64,000 nucleotides of DNA from Ohtaekwangia koreensis (GTDB lineage: Bacteria; Bacteroidota; Bacteroidia; Cytophagales; Cyclobacteriaceae), in NCBI RefSeq assembly GCF_900167975.1, contig NZ_FUZU01000001.1, positions 2,689,331 through 2,753,330 on the forward strand. The letters are read 5' to 3'. How positions within the stretch are numbered: position 1 is the first letter of the stretch; every line of letters starts with the position of its first letter. This document shows, one piece after another, positions 56,840 to 64,000 of the stretch. The notes under the pieces were generated by a model. That model was not told the origin of the DNA, ran no database searches, and was given only the letters and a program-made list of their open reading frames with translations. Made by a program: the position numbers and the translations under genes.

Positions 56840-58018
56840 ATGAGAAATAAATCTAATAAAAGAATCTACCATTTTCTGCTGTTCAGCACGATGGCAGCTG
56901 TCTTATTGCTGGGTTGTGGACCCGATGATGATATGAACCCACCTATTATCACGGAGGTCCGAAATTATGCTGCTTCTCCCAACGATACTGTTGTACAAGC
57001 CCTGGAAACCAGCCAGTGGGTTGTCTTGACCGGGAGAAATTTAGACAACGTGGTTGCTGCTTTTTTTGGGGGGACTCAGGCTACAATCAATTCGGCTTTG
57101 GTTACGGGTCAAAATATGATTATACAAGTGCCCTCTATTCCATTTCAATCCGTGCCACGCAACAGGGTTAATGAAATAATGTTGGTTAACAAGAACGGCG
57201 TGGTGACTACTTATAGCATTAACATTAAAGGAGCCCCTTTAATTTCTGAAGTCAGAAACTACGCAGCCCCTCCGAATGACACGATTGTAAATGTTATCAA
57301 GCCAGGTCAACAGATTAATCTGATCGGTTATAATCTTAAAGATGCAACTGCGATAACCTTTCAAGGCGTCAATGCTGACCTAGCCAATGTTATATACACC
57401 GATACAAGTGCTATCGTACAGTTACCGGATGATTTTTCGGCGAGTAATCTTGTGCTGAAAGATAAAATCAGTTTCACAACAAGTATCGGGTCCACAACTT
57501 TTTCAATAAAGATTAAAGTTCCCGTAGTAGTTGGTCCGCTTGCGCAACTACTCACTGGTGGAGTTGGGCCAGGGAAAGCATGGGTGTATGGTGCCTCATC
57601 ATCGTTCAAAGGTCCTTTGTTTTGGGGAGGTGTTGATTTAGGCTGGAATAGAGTATGTACAAAACCGAATGGAAGTTGTGCTTACGATGAGTGGACGTGG
57701 CAGTCGTGGATGGGTCCCGGAGATCCCGCGACTACTGACTTTGGCTCCATGACCTTTACTGTAAGCGATGAGGGTACATTTGTCACAGTAGATCAAAAGG
57801 TAATAAGCACCAAAGGAGTATATGACGGAAGTTATGCTCTGGATGAAAGTGCCAAGACTATAATTTTTATTGGTGTGGATCCACTTAGAATGGGTTGGAA
57901 CGATGCCAAATATAGGGATGTAGCGCGCATCCTCATCCTTACGGATTCCACTATGCAATTGGCATTTAATCACGTCAATAAATCGGAATTCCAGATTTTC
58001 AACTTTATCAAGAAGTAG
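56840..58018 (+). CDS. Surface glycan-binding lipoprotein with two IPT/TIG-like domains
   Basis: The 392-residue protein has a lipoprotein signal with lipobox LLGC (Cys at about 26) followed by acidic residues (GPDDD), a pattern favouring surface export. Two IPT/TIG-like Ig domains begin with near-identical openings, IITEVRNYAASPNDTVV (about 37) and LISEVRNYAAPPNDTIV (about 135). A C-terminal domain (about 230-392) is rich in Trp and Tyr (YDEWTWQSWMGPGDP) and is probably the ligand-binding part. Position after susCD and before the endo-acting GH5 genes is the place of SusE/F-like surface glycan-binding proteins in xyloglucan and glucan loci. The ligand is inferred, not shown. The transcript meets a 14-pair hairpin 76 bases after the stop. 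Confidence 0.82.
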   Translation: MRNKSNKRIYHFLLFSTMAAVLLLGCGPDDDMNPPIITEVRNYAASPNDTVVQALETSQWVVLTGRNLDNVVAAFFGGTQATINSALVTGQNMIIQVPSIPFQSVPRNRVNEIMLVNKNGVVTTYSINIKGAPLISEVRNYAAPPNDTIVNVIKPGQQINLIGYNLKDATAITFQGVNADLANVIYTDTSAIVQLPDDFSASNLVLKDKISFTTSIGSTTFSIKIKVPVVVGPLAQLLTGGVGPGKAWVYGASSSFKGPLFWGGVDLGWNRVCTKPNGSCAYDEWTWQSWMGPGDPATTDFGSMTFTVSDEGTFVTVDQKVISTKGVYDGSYALDESAKTIIFIGVDPLRMGWNDAKYRDVARILILTDSTMQLAFNHVNKSEFQIFNFIKK

Positions 58019-58094
58019 AATGACAGTAACCAGCATACGGCAATGCCTGCTTAATAAGCCTGGTAAGGAATAACATACATTTCACCATACTAAA

Positions 58095-58138
58095 AAAGAA
58101 TTACAGCTATCGTACTAAAACCAAAGCTGTAATTCTTT
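58095..58138 (+). terminator. Intercistronic hairpin (terminator or attenuator)
   Basis: AAAGAATTACAGCT (58095-58108) pairs perfectly over 14 bases with 58125-58138, loop 16 nt. The trailing TTCTTTAC is only weakly T-rich. It lies between the binding lipoprotein and the first GH5 gene and may reduce read-through or protect the susCD mRNA end. Confidence 0.6.
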
Positions 58139-58169
58139 ACCACCAGAAATAATCTTAATTAAATCACAA

Positions 58170-59633
58170 ATGAAGACTAAGTGTAGCATTCTTTTTCTAT
58201 TCCTTCTTGTTGTAATTTTTTCTTGCCTCTCCTGCAAAAAGGATGATGTTGATCCGGAACTTTCTGTTTCTGAAAAGGCATTCTCCTTCAATGCCGAAGG
58301 TGATACCTCGGAGTTTACCATTACTAGTAATGATAGTTGGACGATCTCCAATCCGGCTCCCACATGGTTGCAATTAAGTCAGGTCAATGGCAACAGCGGG
58401 AGTGCCGTTATTAACATCATAGCTGGTATCAATGCTTCCGGCTCTACCAGGTCTGCAATTCTGAATGTTCATTCCGATAACGGTCAGGACAGACGCATTA
58501 CTATTTCGCAGGCCGCTCAGTTTTTCCCAACCTACAACACATCTCCCAAGCCTCCCGATATGACAGGAATGAGTAGCACGGCATCAGAGCTTGCTGCCAA
58601 GATGAAACTCGGCTGGAACATTGGAAATACCTTTGAAGCGCCCGGGGGAGAAACAGGCTGGGGTAGCCCTGTGATTACCGAAGACTACATAAAATTTGTA
58701 AAACAGTGCGGATTCAATGCCATCAGAATTCCTTGTGCCTGGGATTGGCATCACGTAGACAATAAAGCAACCGCAAAAATCAATCAGGACTGGATGAACC
58801 GTGTCAAAGAAGTGGTGGGATACTGCGTAAAAAACGATGTGTATGTTTTACTAAATATACATTGGGATGGAGGCTGGCTGGATCATAACATTAACAGCAT
58901 AAAAAAGGATTCTATAAACGCCAAGCAGAAAGCTTACTGGGAGCAAATTGCCACGGCCATGCGTGATTTTGATGAACACCTGATGTTTGCCAGTGCCAAC
59001 GAACCTCCGGTAGATGATGGTAACCTGGAGCAAATGGCTATTCTTATTAGCTATCATCAGACGTTTATTAATGCCGTTCGTTCTACAGGTGGAAAGAATA
59101 CCTATCGCGTTCTGGTTGTTCAAGGACCGAGTACTGATATCCTAAAAACATACGACCTCATGAATACTTTGCCGGTTGATAAAATTGAAGGCAGAATGAT
59201 GGTTGAAATTCATAACTACACACCGTTTCAATTCACATTGTTAGATGGTGACGCCAGTTGGGGTGACATGTTTTACTACTGGGGTAGTGACTACCACTCT
59301 ACGATTGAACCTGATCGCAATGCTACATGGGGAGAAGAGGCTGAGCAAATTTCATATTTTCAGAAGATGAAGGAAAAGTTCGTTGACAAAGGTATTCCTG
59401 TAGTGATGGGTGAGTATGCAGCTTATAATCGTGGTGGCAGTAGCCACGTTCCTAAAGACATGGACAAGCACAGCAGTTCCGTAAAGCATTGGACTACATT
59501 TGTTACCAAGGAGGCCATCGCCCACGGCGTTATACCATTCTGGTGGGATACCGGAGGTGTGTTGGATCGGGCAAATCTGACGATAAAGGATCAGGCAACG
59601 ATTGATGCACTTAACGCGGGGGCTGAAAAATGA
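58170..59633 (+). CDS. BACON-GH5 endoglucanase/xyloglucanase lipoprotein
   Basis: The 487-residue protein has a lipoprotein signal with lipobox CLSC (Cys at about 22) followed by KKDD. A BACON domain (about 30-115) has FTITSNDSWTISNPAPTWL and DRRITISQAA. The GH5 barrel (about 135-480) has LGWNIGNTFEAPGGETGWG, acid/base motif ASANEPP (E278), nucleophile motif VVMGEYAAYN (E415) and PFWWDTGG. The motifs resemble subfamily 4 (GH5_4), which includes xyloglucanases and endoglucanases, and BACON-GH5_4 is the layout of the surface xyloglucanase of Bacteroides ovatus. It should cut the polymer at the cell surface for uptake by the adjacent SusCD. It overlaps the next GH5 gene by 4 bases (ATGA). Confidence 0.9.
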   Translation: MKTKCSILFLFLLVVIFSCLSCKKDDVDPELSVSEKAFSFNAEGDTSEFTITSNDSWTISNPAPTWLQLSQVNGNSGSAVINIIAGINASGSTRSAILNVHSDNGQDRRITISQAAQFFPTYNTSPKPPDMTGMSSTASELAAKMKLGWNIGNTFEAPGGETGWGSPVITEDYIKFVKQCGFNAIRIPCAWDWHHVDNKATAKINQDWMNRVKEVVGYCVKNDVYVLLNIHWDGGWLDHNINSIKKDSINAKQKAYWEQIATAMRDFDEHLMFASANEPPVDDGNLEQMAILISYHQTFINAVRSTGGKNTYRVLVVQGPSTDILKTYDLMNTLPVDKIEGRMMVEIHNYTPFQFTLLDGDASWGDMFYYWGSDYHSTIEPDRNATWGEEAEQISYFQKMKEKFVDKGIPVVMGEYAAYNRGGSSHVPKDMDKHSSSVKHWTTFVTKEAIAHGVIPFWWDTGGVLDRANLTIKDQATIDALNAGAEK

Positions 59634-61165
59634 TCTTCATAAAATCGCTTTCCGGAAAGATAGAGGCCTTGACCTCAAACAAGAGCTACGGCACAGGTAC
59701 TCTTCTGATAATACTCTTGGTTATGGTCTTTCTTGCCGGCTGCAAGGAAGATGGTAATGATAATGCAGTGCCGGAGCTTTCAGTTTCTGTATCCGAGCTT
59801 ACGATCCCTGCAGAGGGAAGTAAATCGGAAGTTACAATTACCTGTAACAATACGTGGCGAATTGGTAATCCTGCTTTAGGCTGGTTGCAGATCAGTCAGA
59901 CGAGCGGAAGCAACGGTACAGCCTCCATTGAAGTATCAGCAGGCGTTAATAGTACTGGCAGCACACGTACAGCTATAGTGACTGTCGACTCGGATAACGG
60001 GCAAAGCAGACGGGTTAAAGTGTCTCAGGCGGCTCAACTTTATCCATCTTATAACACATCACCAATTGAGCCCGATGCGACAGGCATGGGAAGTACTGCA
60101 ATGGAGATAAATGCAGGTATTAAATTGGGAATAAATATCTGGAATACTATGGAAACTCCTTATGGAGAAACTGGTTGGGGAAATCCTTTGATAACACAAA
60201 ATCTAATAGATGTGCTTAAAGAGGGAGGGTTTAATGCTATAAGAATTCCTTGTCAATATTGGGTCTCGCATGCAAATAAAGAAACTGGAAAAATTGATGA
60301 TTCTTGGTTAGACAGGTTAAAAGAAGTAGTACAATATTGTGTTAATGATGATATGTATGTACTGGTAAATGATCACCATGATGGCTTTATGGATTGTAAA
60401 GCTACTGGTGCAAAATTAGATAGTATAAAAGCTATTCAAAGGGTTATATGGGAACAGGTAGCTACTAAATTGCGTGATTTTGATGAAAAAGTAATGTTTG
60501 CAAGTTCCAATGAACCTGATGCTAAAACATTAGTAGAAGTTACCAATTTGCATGATTTTCACCAAATATTTATCGATGCTGTTCGCTCTACCGGAGGGAA
60601 AAATGCTTACCGTACTTTAGTTATTCAAGCTCCAAACACATCACTTGATTTAGCCACTTTCTTTTCTGTTGGTGCAAACCCTGGTTTGCCTGTCGATAAG
60701 GTTCCTGATAAATTGATGCTTGAATTTCACTATTATACCCCGTCAAATTTTTGTATTTTAACAGGTGATGCCAGTTGGGGAAAAGAGTGGCGTTATTGGG
60801 GTGCTAACCTTAAATCAACTACCGATCCAGAACATAATTCAACTGCTTACGAAGAGGATTATATGGAAAGCACCTTTCAATTAGCTAAGGAAAGATTTGT
60901 AGATAATGGTATTCCTTTATTGATGGGTGAGTTTGGTACAGAAAACCATTCTGCTAATTGTCCAACCCCAGCAGATTCAATATTGTCTTTAAACTCAAGA
61001 GCACATTTCCTTGGACATGCTGTAAGAACTGCCCGTGCCAATAAAATATCCCCGTTTCTTTGGGCTGGTGTAATAGACAGAGGAACCGAAACATTGGATA
61101 ACCAAAGGGATTTAGATTCACTACGTGTCGGAGCTGGATTACCATTAATGGATTGGGATGATTAA
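59630..61165 (+). CDS. BACON-GH5 lipoprotein, apparent chimera with AT-rich catalytic domain
   Basis: The 511-residue protein has a lipoprotein signal with lipobox LAGC (Cys at about 39). A BACON domain (about 48-135) is close to that of the previous gene (NTWRIGNPALGWLQISQ). The GH5 barrel (about 155-505) has acid/base motif SSNEPDA (E295) and nucleophile motif LLMGEFGTEN (E434). The usual GWNIGNT reads GINIWNT, and the C-terminus (DRGTETLDNQRDL) is unlike that of the first GH5. Base composition drops sharply where the barrel starts: 171/360 G+C in 59761-60120 against 119/360 in 60121-60480, rising again near 61000. The catalytic part probably came from another lineage. It is translationally coupled to the first GH5 by an ATGA overlap. 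Confidence 0.88.
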   Translation: MIFIKSLSGKIEALTSNKSYGTGTLLIILLVMVFLAGCKEDGNDNAVPELSVSVSELTIPAEGSKSEVTITCNNTWRIGNPALGWLQISQTSGSNGTASIEVSAGVNSTGSTRTAIVTVDSDNGQSRRVKVSQAAQLYPSYNTSPIEPDATGMGSTAMEINAGIKLGINIWNTMETPYGETGWGNPLITQNLIDVLKEGGFNAIRIPCQYWVSHANKETGKIDDSWLDRLKEVVQYCVNDDMYVLVNDHHDGFMDCKATGAKLDSIKAIQRVIWEQVATKLRDFDEKVMFASSNEPDAKTLVEVTNLHDFHQIFIDAVRSTGGKNAYRTLVIQAPNTSLDLATFFSVGANPGLPVDKVPDKLMLEFHYYTPSNFCILTGDASWGKEWRYWGANLKSTTDPEHNSTAYEEDYMESTFQLAKERFVDNGIPLLMGEFGTENHSANCPTPADSILSLNSRAHFLGHAVRTARANKISPFLWAGVIDRGTETLDNQRDLDSLRVGAGLPLMDWDD

Positions 61166-61216
61166 CGCGCCATGGATGCGCTGAGAGCCCGTGGTGAATA
61201 GTGGCTGATCTGGTTG

Positions 61217-61258
61217 CTTATCTAATGTTGGGCTTACGGATATCTAACATTAGATAAG
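61217..61258 (+). repeat. 13-base perfect inverted repeat after the GH5 genes
   Basis: CTTATCTAATGTT (61217-61229) pairs exactly with 61246-61258, loop 16 nt. It lies 51 bases after the second GH5 stop. There is no T-tract, so terminator function is possible but not certain. A second smaller perfect hairpin (TACCTCTG/CAGAGGTA, 61305-61324) follows. Confidence 0.6.
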
Positions 61259-61340
61259 GTACTGTTTATATGTGTATCATATGTCAATGGTTAGCATTGG
61301 TATTTACCTCTGATCCCAGAGGTATGAAGAAATCTCTGTT

Positions 61341-61488
61341 GACCACTGGGTAAATTTGTGACCAAGGAGGCGAAGACGCGCGGTATTGTACCATTTTGGT
61401 GGATACAGGTGGTGTGCTGGATCGGGCAAATCTGACGACGATAAAGGATCAGGCTACGATTGATGCAATTCATGCGGCAGTTGAGTAA
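61341..61488 (+). pseudogene. Remnant of a GH5 C-terminus
   Basis: Two frames joined by one frameshift give FVTKEAKTRGIVPFWW, then TGGVLDRANLTTIKDQATID and a TAA at 61486-61488. This matches the last about 50 residues of the first GH5 (VTKEAIAHGVIPFWWDTGG...) closely at both DNA and protein level. It is unlike the C-terminus of the intact second GH5 that precedes it. It is therefore the tail of a lost GH5 copy, perhaps the original tail of the second gene displaced when its catalytic domain was replaced. Confidence 0.8.
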
Positions 61489-61620
61489 ATGATCGACATG
61501 AATCACTGCAAAGAAAGATCCCTTGCCCTGAACGCAATGGTTCAGCGGAAAGGGAGATGGTAATGTCGATGCAGTGCCGGAGCTTTCTGTTTCTTTGGTC
61601 CAATCTCACGATTCTACCAA
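61489..61620 (+). pseudogene. Remnant of a BACON-GH5 gene start
   Basis: Immediately after the remnant tail an ATGATC start matches the beginning of the second GH5 gene. The stretch GAGATGGTAATG...GCAGTGCCGGAGCTTTC matches its lipobox-to-BACON junction (EDGNDNAVPELSVS), with an internal deletion and frame loss. This shows that the tail remnant was once followed by another BACON-GH5 gene, so the array had at least three members. Confidence 0.7.
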
Positions 61621-61644
61621 AGAGAATAATCAATGGCAGTGTAG

Positions 61645-61681
61645 ATACAGTTGTCGAGCTAGACCCGGCTGACAACTGTAT
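61645..61681. repeat. 11-base perfect inverted repeat
   Basis: ATACAGTTGTC (61645-61655) pairs with GACAACTGTAT (61671-61681). The pairing extends outward through TGTAG/CTACA with one bulged base. The loop contains a short AGC/GCT pair. It lies in the debris region right of the GH5 array. Confidence 0.6.
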
Positions 61682-62162
61682 ACTACATTAATTATGTATA
61701 GACCATGGTATATATATCATCCATGGTGTCGATAAGAATTATAGATATACCGAAGCAATATCATTTACATCATTGTGAGTGTATGTGTAGTTATTAATAG
61801 GGGCTCATCAACTCTGCAAAAAAAGCTTTTGATCTTTTCAGATTATCAAAGTACCTGCAATAAATCAAAAAAAGGCTTCTTGGTTTTCGTTCAAACCGAA
61901 AAAAAGAAAATGAACGGCTGGCTGTATATTTGTCTAGAGCGCCTCTTATTCTGAAGGATTTGATAGAAGATTTTTTAAACGATGATCAAGGGCAGAAATG
62001 CTCCTGTGCCGAAGCCTTCTCTTGCAGCACCAGGACAACTGCCAATCTATATCGTTAAATAATTCTGTCGGCGAACAATCCCCTCACTTCCGTTTCGCCC
62101 GCCTTGGCAAGCCCATGGACTGGTTTTGTCTGCTGAGCTTAGTGCGGTCATCTTCACCCCAT

Positions 62163-62204
62163 CCTGTCCCCTGACAAAGCACTAGTGTCCTGTCAGGGGA
62201 CAGG
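62163..62204. repeat. 14-base perfect GC-rich inverted repeat
   Basis: CCTGTCCCCTGACA (62163-62176) pairs exactly with 62191-62204, loop 14 nt. Further imperfect pairing occurs outside (CCCCAT with ATGGG). It lies about 95 bases beyond the end of the DUF4260 gene in transcription direction, so it may be that unit's transcription end, though no T-tract follows. Confidence 0.6.
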
Positions 62205-62296
62205 GCAAGGGGATGGGAGCAAAAATTTGATGCATTAGGTTAATGTTAATGCAGCCTTCTTATGAAAGTCAGTACCAGTCCTGTGTAGCGTAGGGC

Positions 62297-62659
62297 CTAG
62301 GAGCTTTTCCCGATCCACCCAGTGTGAGTATGTTTGAAATCATCCTTATATTTTAAACCCCAACCCAGCATGCGGTCCAGGGCGCTATGGCCAAACAGTA
62401 CGCAGGCACTAAGCATACCTGCCTGGCTTGAGAGGGCTAATGCAGTAAGGCCGATTATAACCGCTACTCCCTTATGATGGGCCAGATTGTAAAGCCATGC
62501 ACCAGCCTTTTTATTTACCATGTAGCCTGCCATGAACACATCTGGCAGAAATAGCAGCGCAAAAAACATCCACCAGATATACCCCAAGAGCAGACTTAAA
62601 ACATAGGCCATTACCAGCTCGGCAGCTTCTTCAGCTTTCAGCAGCATTTTCATGTCCAT
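62297..62659 (-). CDS. DUF4260-family membrane protein
   Basis: The 120-residue protein has several hydrophobic segments. It shows the DUF4260 pattern: an N-terminal LLKAEEAAELVMAY, GYIWWMFFALLFLPDVFMAGY, YNLAHHKG, and a C-terminal FGHSALDRMLGWGLKYKDDF followed by HTHTGWIGK. It is an integral inner-membrane protein of unknown function. It starts 4 bases after the stop of the beta-barrel gene and is probably co-transcribed with it. It has no evident link to polysaccharide use. Confidence 0.85.
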   Translation of the reverse strand: MDMKMLLKAEEAAELVMAYVLSLLLGYIWWMFFALLFLPDVFMAGYMVNKKAGAWLYNLAHHKGVAVIIGLTALALSSQAGMLSACVLFGHSALDRMLGWGLKYKDDFKHTHTGWIGKSS

Positions 62660-62663
62660 AGGT

Positions 62664-63224
62664 CTATTTGAACCGGTAACCTATGTGTACAGTAGGAAAA
62701 AAGGTAACGGGCTGTTGCTTGTATTCTTTTTCAACGATGTCTATTTTCTCCTGGTAAACATCATAGCCAACACTTACCCACGGCATCAGGTAAAGGCCGG
62801 TGGGCTTTCCCATTTGATTTTTCCAGAAAAAGAAGCGATAGCCCACATCGGCGCCAATGCCTACCGCTTTACCCTTGTCGGTCGCCCCGGAGGCTTTATG
62901 TTTGATATCCATATTGGAGTACCCGGCGCTGATGCCAGTAAACCAGCCTTTGATTCCGCTAAAATGATAATGAGCCTTGATGCCGGCGCCGTTCATTTTT
63001 TCGCGAAAGCCTTTATTACCCGTAAACCCCTCGGGGGGCTCGATACCAAATATGCCCGCATCGAAGCTTAGCTTGTTAACCTGGTAGATGGCATGCAGCG
63101 AATATCCTTTTAAGGCATACGCGATTGGGTCTATTTCCAGGTGAAATGCTTTTTCAACATGGTAAGTCTCTTGCGCCCAAACACGGCTGCTGATAAGCAT
63201 TAAAATAAAGATTGATTTTTTCAT
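62664..63224 (-). CDS. Small outer-membrane beta-barrel-like protein, unknown function
   Basis: The 186-residue protein has a signal peptide (MKKSIFILMLISSRVWAQ) and alternating aromatic/polar strands (AIYQVNKLSFDAGIFGI, GIKAHYHFSGIKGWFTGISA, YLMPWVSVGYDVYQ) ending VHIGYRFK. This is the pattern of a small outer-membrane barrel. No specific family is recognised. It is followed after 4 bases by the DUF4260 gene, and a regulator gene of the AraC type is encoded upstream on the same strand, so the three may form a functional group. Confidence 0.75.
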   Translation of the reverse strand: MKKSIFILMLISSRVWAQETYHVEKAFHLEIDPIAYALKGYSLHAIYQVNKLSFDAGIFGIEPPEGFTGNKGFREKMNGAGIKAHYHFSGIKGWFTGISAGYSNMDIKHKASGATDKGKAVGIGADVGYRFFFWKNQMGKPTGLYLMPWVSVGYDVYQEKIDIVEKEYKQQPVTFFPTVHIGYRFK

Positions 63225-63339
63225 GACTTTCTGTTTTTAAATGTGACACAAAAGTGCCCGCCTCCCGTGTGGTTTTCGCCCTGATTGCGAAAGCCGGACG
63301 TGCAACTTCAGAAAGTCATACCTTATTTACGGAACGATA

Positions 63340-64000
63340 TTATTTGCTGACGCGATATTGTGATGGAGTTAGGCTGGTGAATTTCTTAAATGCCGTGTTG
63401 AATGATGACTTTGAATTGAACCCACAATCGACTGCTACCCCAAAAATAGATAAATAGGCAAAAGCCGGGTCAGTAAGCCGCTTTTTCACCTCCTCGATGC
63501 GGTGACGGTTTATCAGGTCGAAAAACGACTCCTGGTATTTGCGGTTGATCAGCTCGGAGGCCAGGTACGGTACGATGTTCAGTTTTTTACTGAGTTGCGC
63601 CAGCGAAAGCTCGTTTTCAAGATAGACCTTATCGTGATCAAGCAACTTTTCGAGTCGCTTTGATAAATTCTGGTATTGTTCATCACTCAGGTGGAGTGTA
63701 ATTCTGCCATTTTCATTGCCCGAATAGGCTGTAAAAGGCGTTTGATGCTCAATTTCCTGTGGCGCTTCAACCGGAACTAATTCGTTGACTTTTACCACCT
63801 GCTGACCCCAGCTTACATAAGCGAGTATGTAAATAAGAAGGCTGATACCCAGGCCGACAAGGTTGTTGGCCATGACCAGGTGAAATGGGATAAAAAAAAC
63901 GGCAATAAAAATGACAATGGCTATGGCGCAGACCACCACATACAGCCTGAGGAGATCCTGACATTTGTGAAGGTTGATTTTTTCGATCTCAGAGAAATTC
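63340..64000 (-). CDS. Membrane-anchored AraC-family transcriptional regulator (5' end cut by window)
   Basis: The frame is open from the stop at 63340 to the right edge, so the N-terminus is outside the window; a GTG at 63939 is not the likely start. Visible parts are two hydrophobic segments (VVVCAIAIVIFIAVFFIPF and LVGLGISLLIYILAYVSW), a linker, and a C-terminal AraC/XylS HTH domain. That domain has ENELSLAQLSKKLNIVPYL, SFFDLINRHRIEEVKKRL and FGVAVDCGFNSKSSFNTAF, ending TPSQYR. Bacteroidota commonly have such regulators with a multi-helix membrane sensor. Its target may be the beta-barrel-DUF4260 pair 115 bases downstream. Confidence 0.88.
   Translation of the reverse strand, partial: NFSEIEKINLHKCQDLLRLYVVVCAIAIVIFIAVFFIPFHLVMANNLVGLGISLLIYILAYVSWGQQVVKVNELVPVEAPQEIEHQTPFTAYSGNENGRITLHLSDEQYQNLSKRLEKLLDHDKVYLENELSLAQLSKKLNIVPYLASELINRKYQESFFDLINRHRIEEVKKRLTDPAFAYLSIFGVAVDCGFNSKSSFNTAFKKFTSLTPSQYRVSK

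Larger units (their letters stand above)
61631..62296. other. Gene-free stretch with palindromes between the GH5 array and DUF4260
   Basis: No gene start with a sensible frame is seen. An open frame at about 61865-62060 lacks a start codon. The stretch contains two perfect inverted repeats annotated separately and a CCATGG...CCATGG pair near 61705-61728. It marks the right border of the glycan locus. Confidence 0.5.

Noticed and set aside
61865-62060. Open frame with protein-like stretch ENERLAVYLSRAPLILKDL
   Set aside because: It has no start codon, follows a stop closely and has no family I can recognise; insufficient for a gene or pseudogene call.

Overview
The window looks like a chromosomal segment of a polysaccharide-degrading Bacteroidota, most likely a Cytophagales- or Chitinophagales-type soil bacterium. 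This rests on SusC/SusD pairs, two one-polypeptide hybrid two-component systems (propeller, Y_Y_Y, kinase, receiver, AraC), C-terminal sorting domains for the type IX secretion system (T9SS) of both types A and B, a PorP/SprF protein, and TAnnTTTG promoter elements. No mobile element, tRNA, rRNA or CRISPR array was recognised.

Layout. (1) 1-11.9 kb, a first glycan locus: a partial secreted beta-helix protein (-), divergent susC-susD (+), a strong terminator, a tandem GH43 enzyme (+) and a convergent GH29 fucosidase (-). The divergent genes share an identical 13-mer placed exactly 7 nt upstream of a TAnnTTTG element. (2) 12.1-20.7 kb, signalling genes (-): a propeller-SpoIIE phosphatase with SiaB-like kinase and SiaC-like phosphoprotein, then a decayed ORF and a propeller histidine kinase. 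(3) 21.4-32.0 kb, a tightly packed (+) operon: GH42, GH44 with a type B sorting domain, PorP/SprF fused to a SPOR domain, and a hybrid regulator whose receiver has lost its phosphoacceptor Asp. (4) 32.8-46.6 kb, a (-) run of six enzymes: GH44 (type A sorting domain), GH2, GH2, GH29 with carbohydrate-binding domains, a GH141-like beta-helix-PDZ protein and GH39. (5) 47.3-61.6 kb, an intact hybrid regulator (+), then susC-susD-surface glycan binding protein and two BACON-GH5 lipoproteins. The second GH5 is an apparent AT-rich chimera, followed by debris of a further GH5 copy. (6) 62.3-64 kb (-), a small beta-barrel protein, a DUF4260 protein and a partial AraC regulator, with no obvious link to glycan use.

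Together the enzymes suggest attack on a branched plant cell-wall hemicellulose. Endo-acting GH44 and GH5 would cut the backbone. SusCD and the binding lipoprotein would import oligomers. GH2/GH42, GH29, GH39 and GH43 would remove galactose, fucose, xylose and arabinose. Fucosylated xyloglucan is a reasonable guess, but no GH31 alpha-xylosidase is present. Substrate assignments are inference from family membership.
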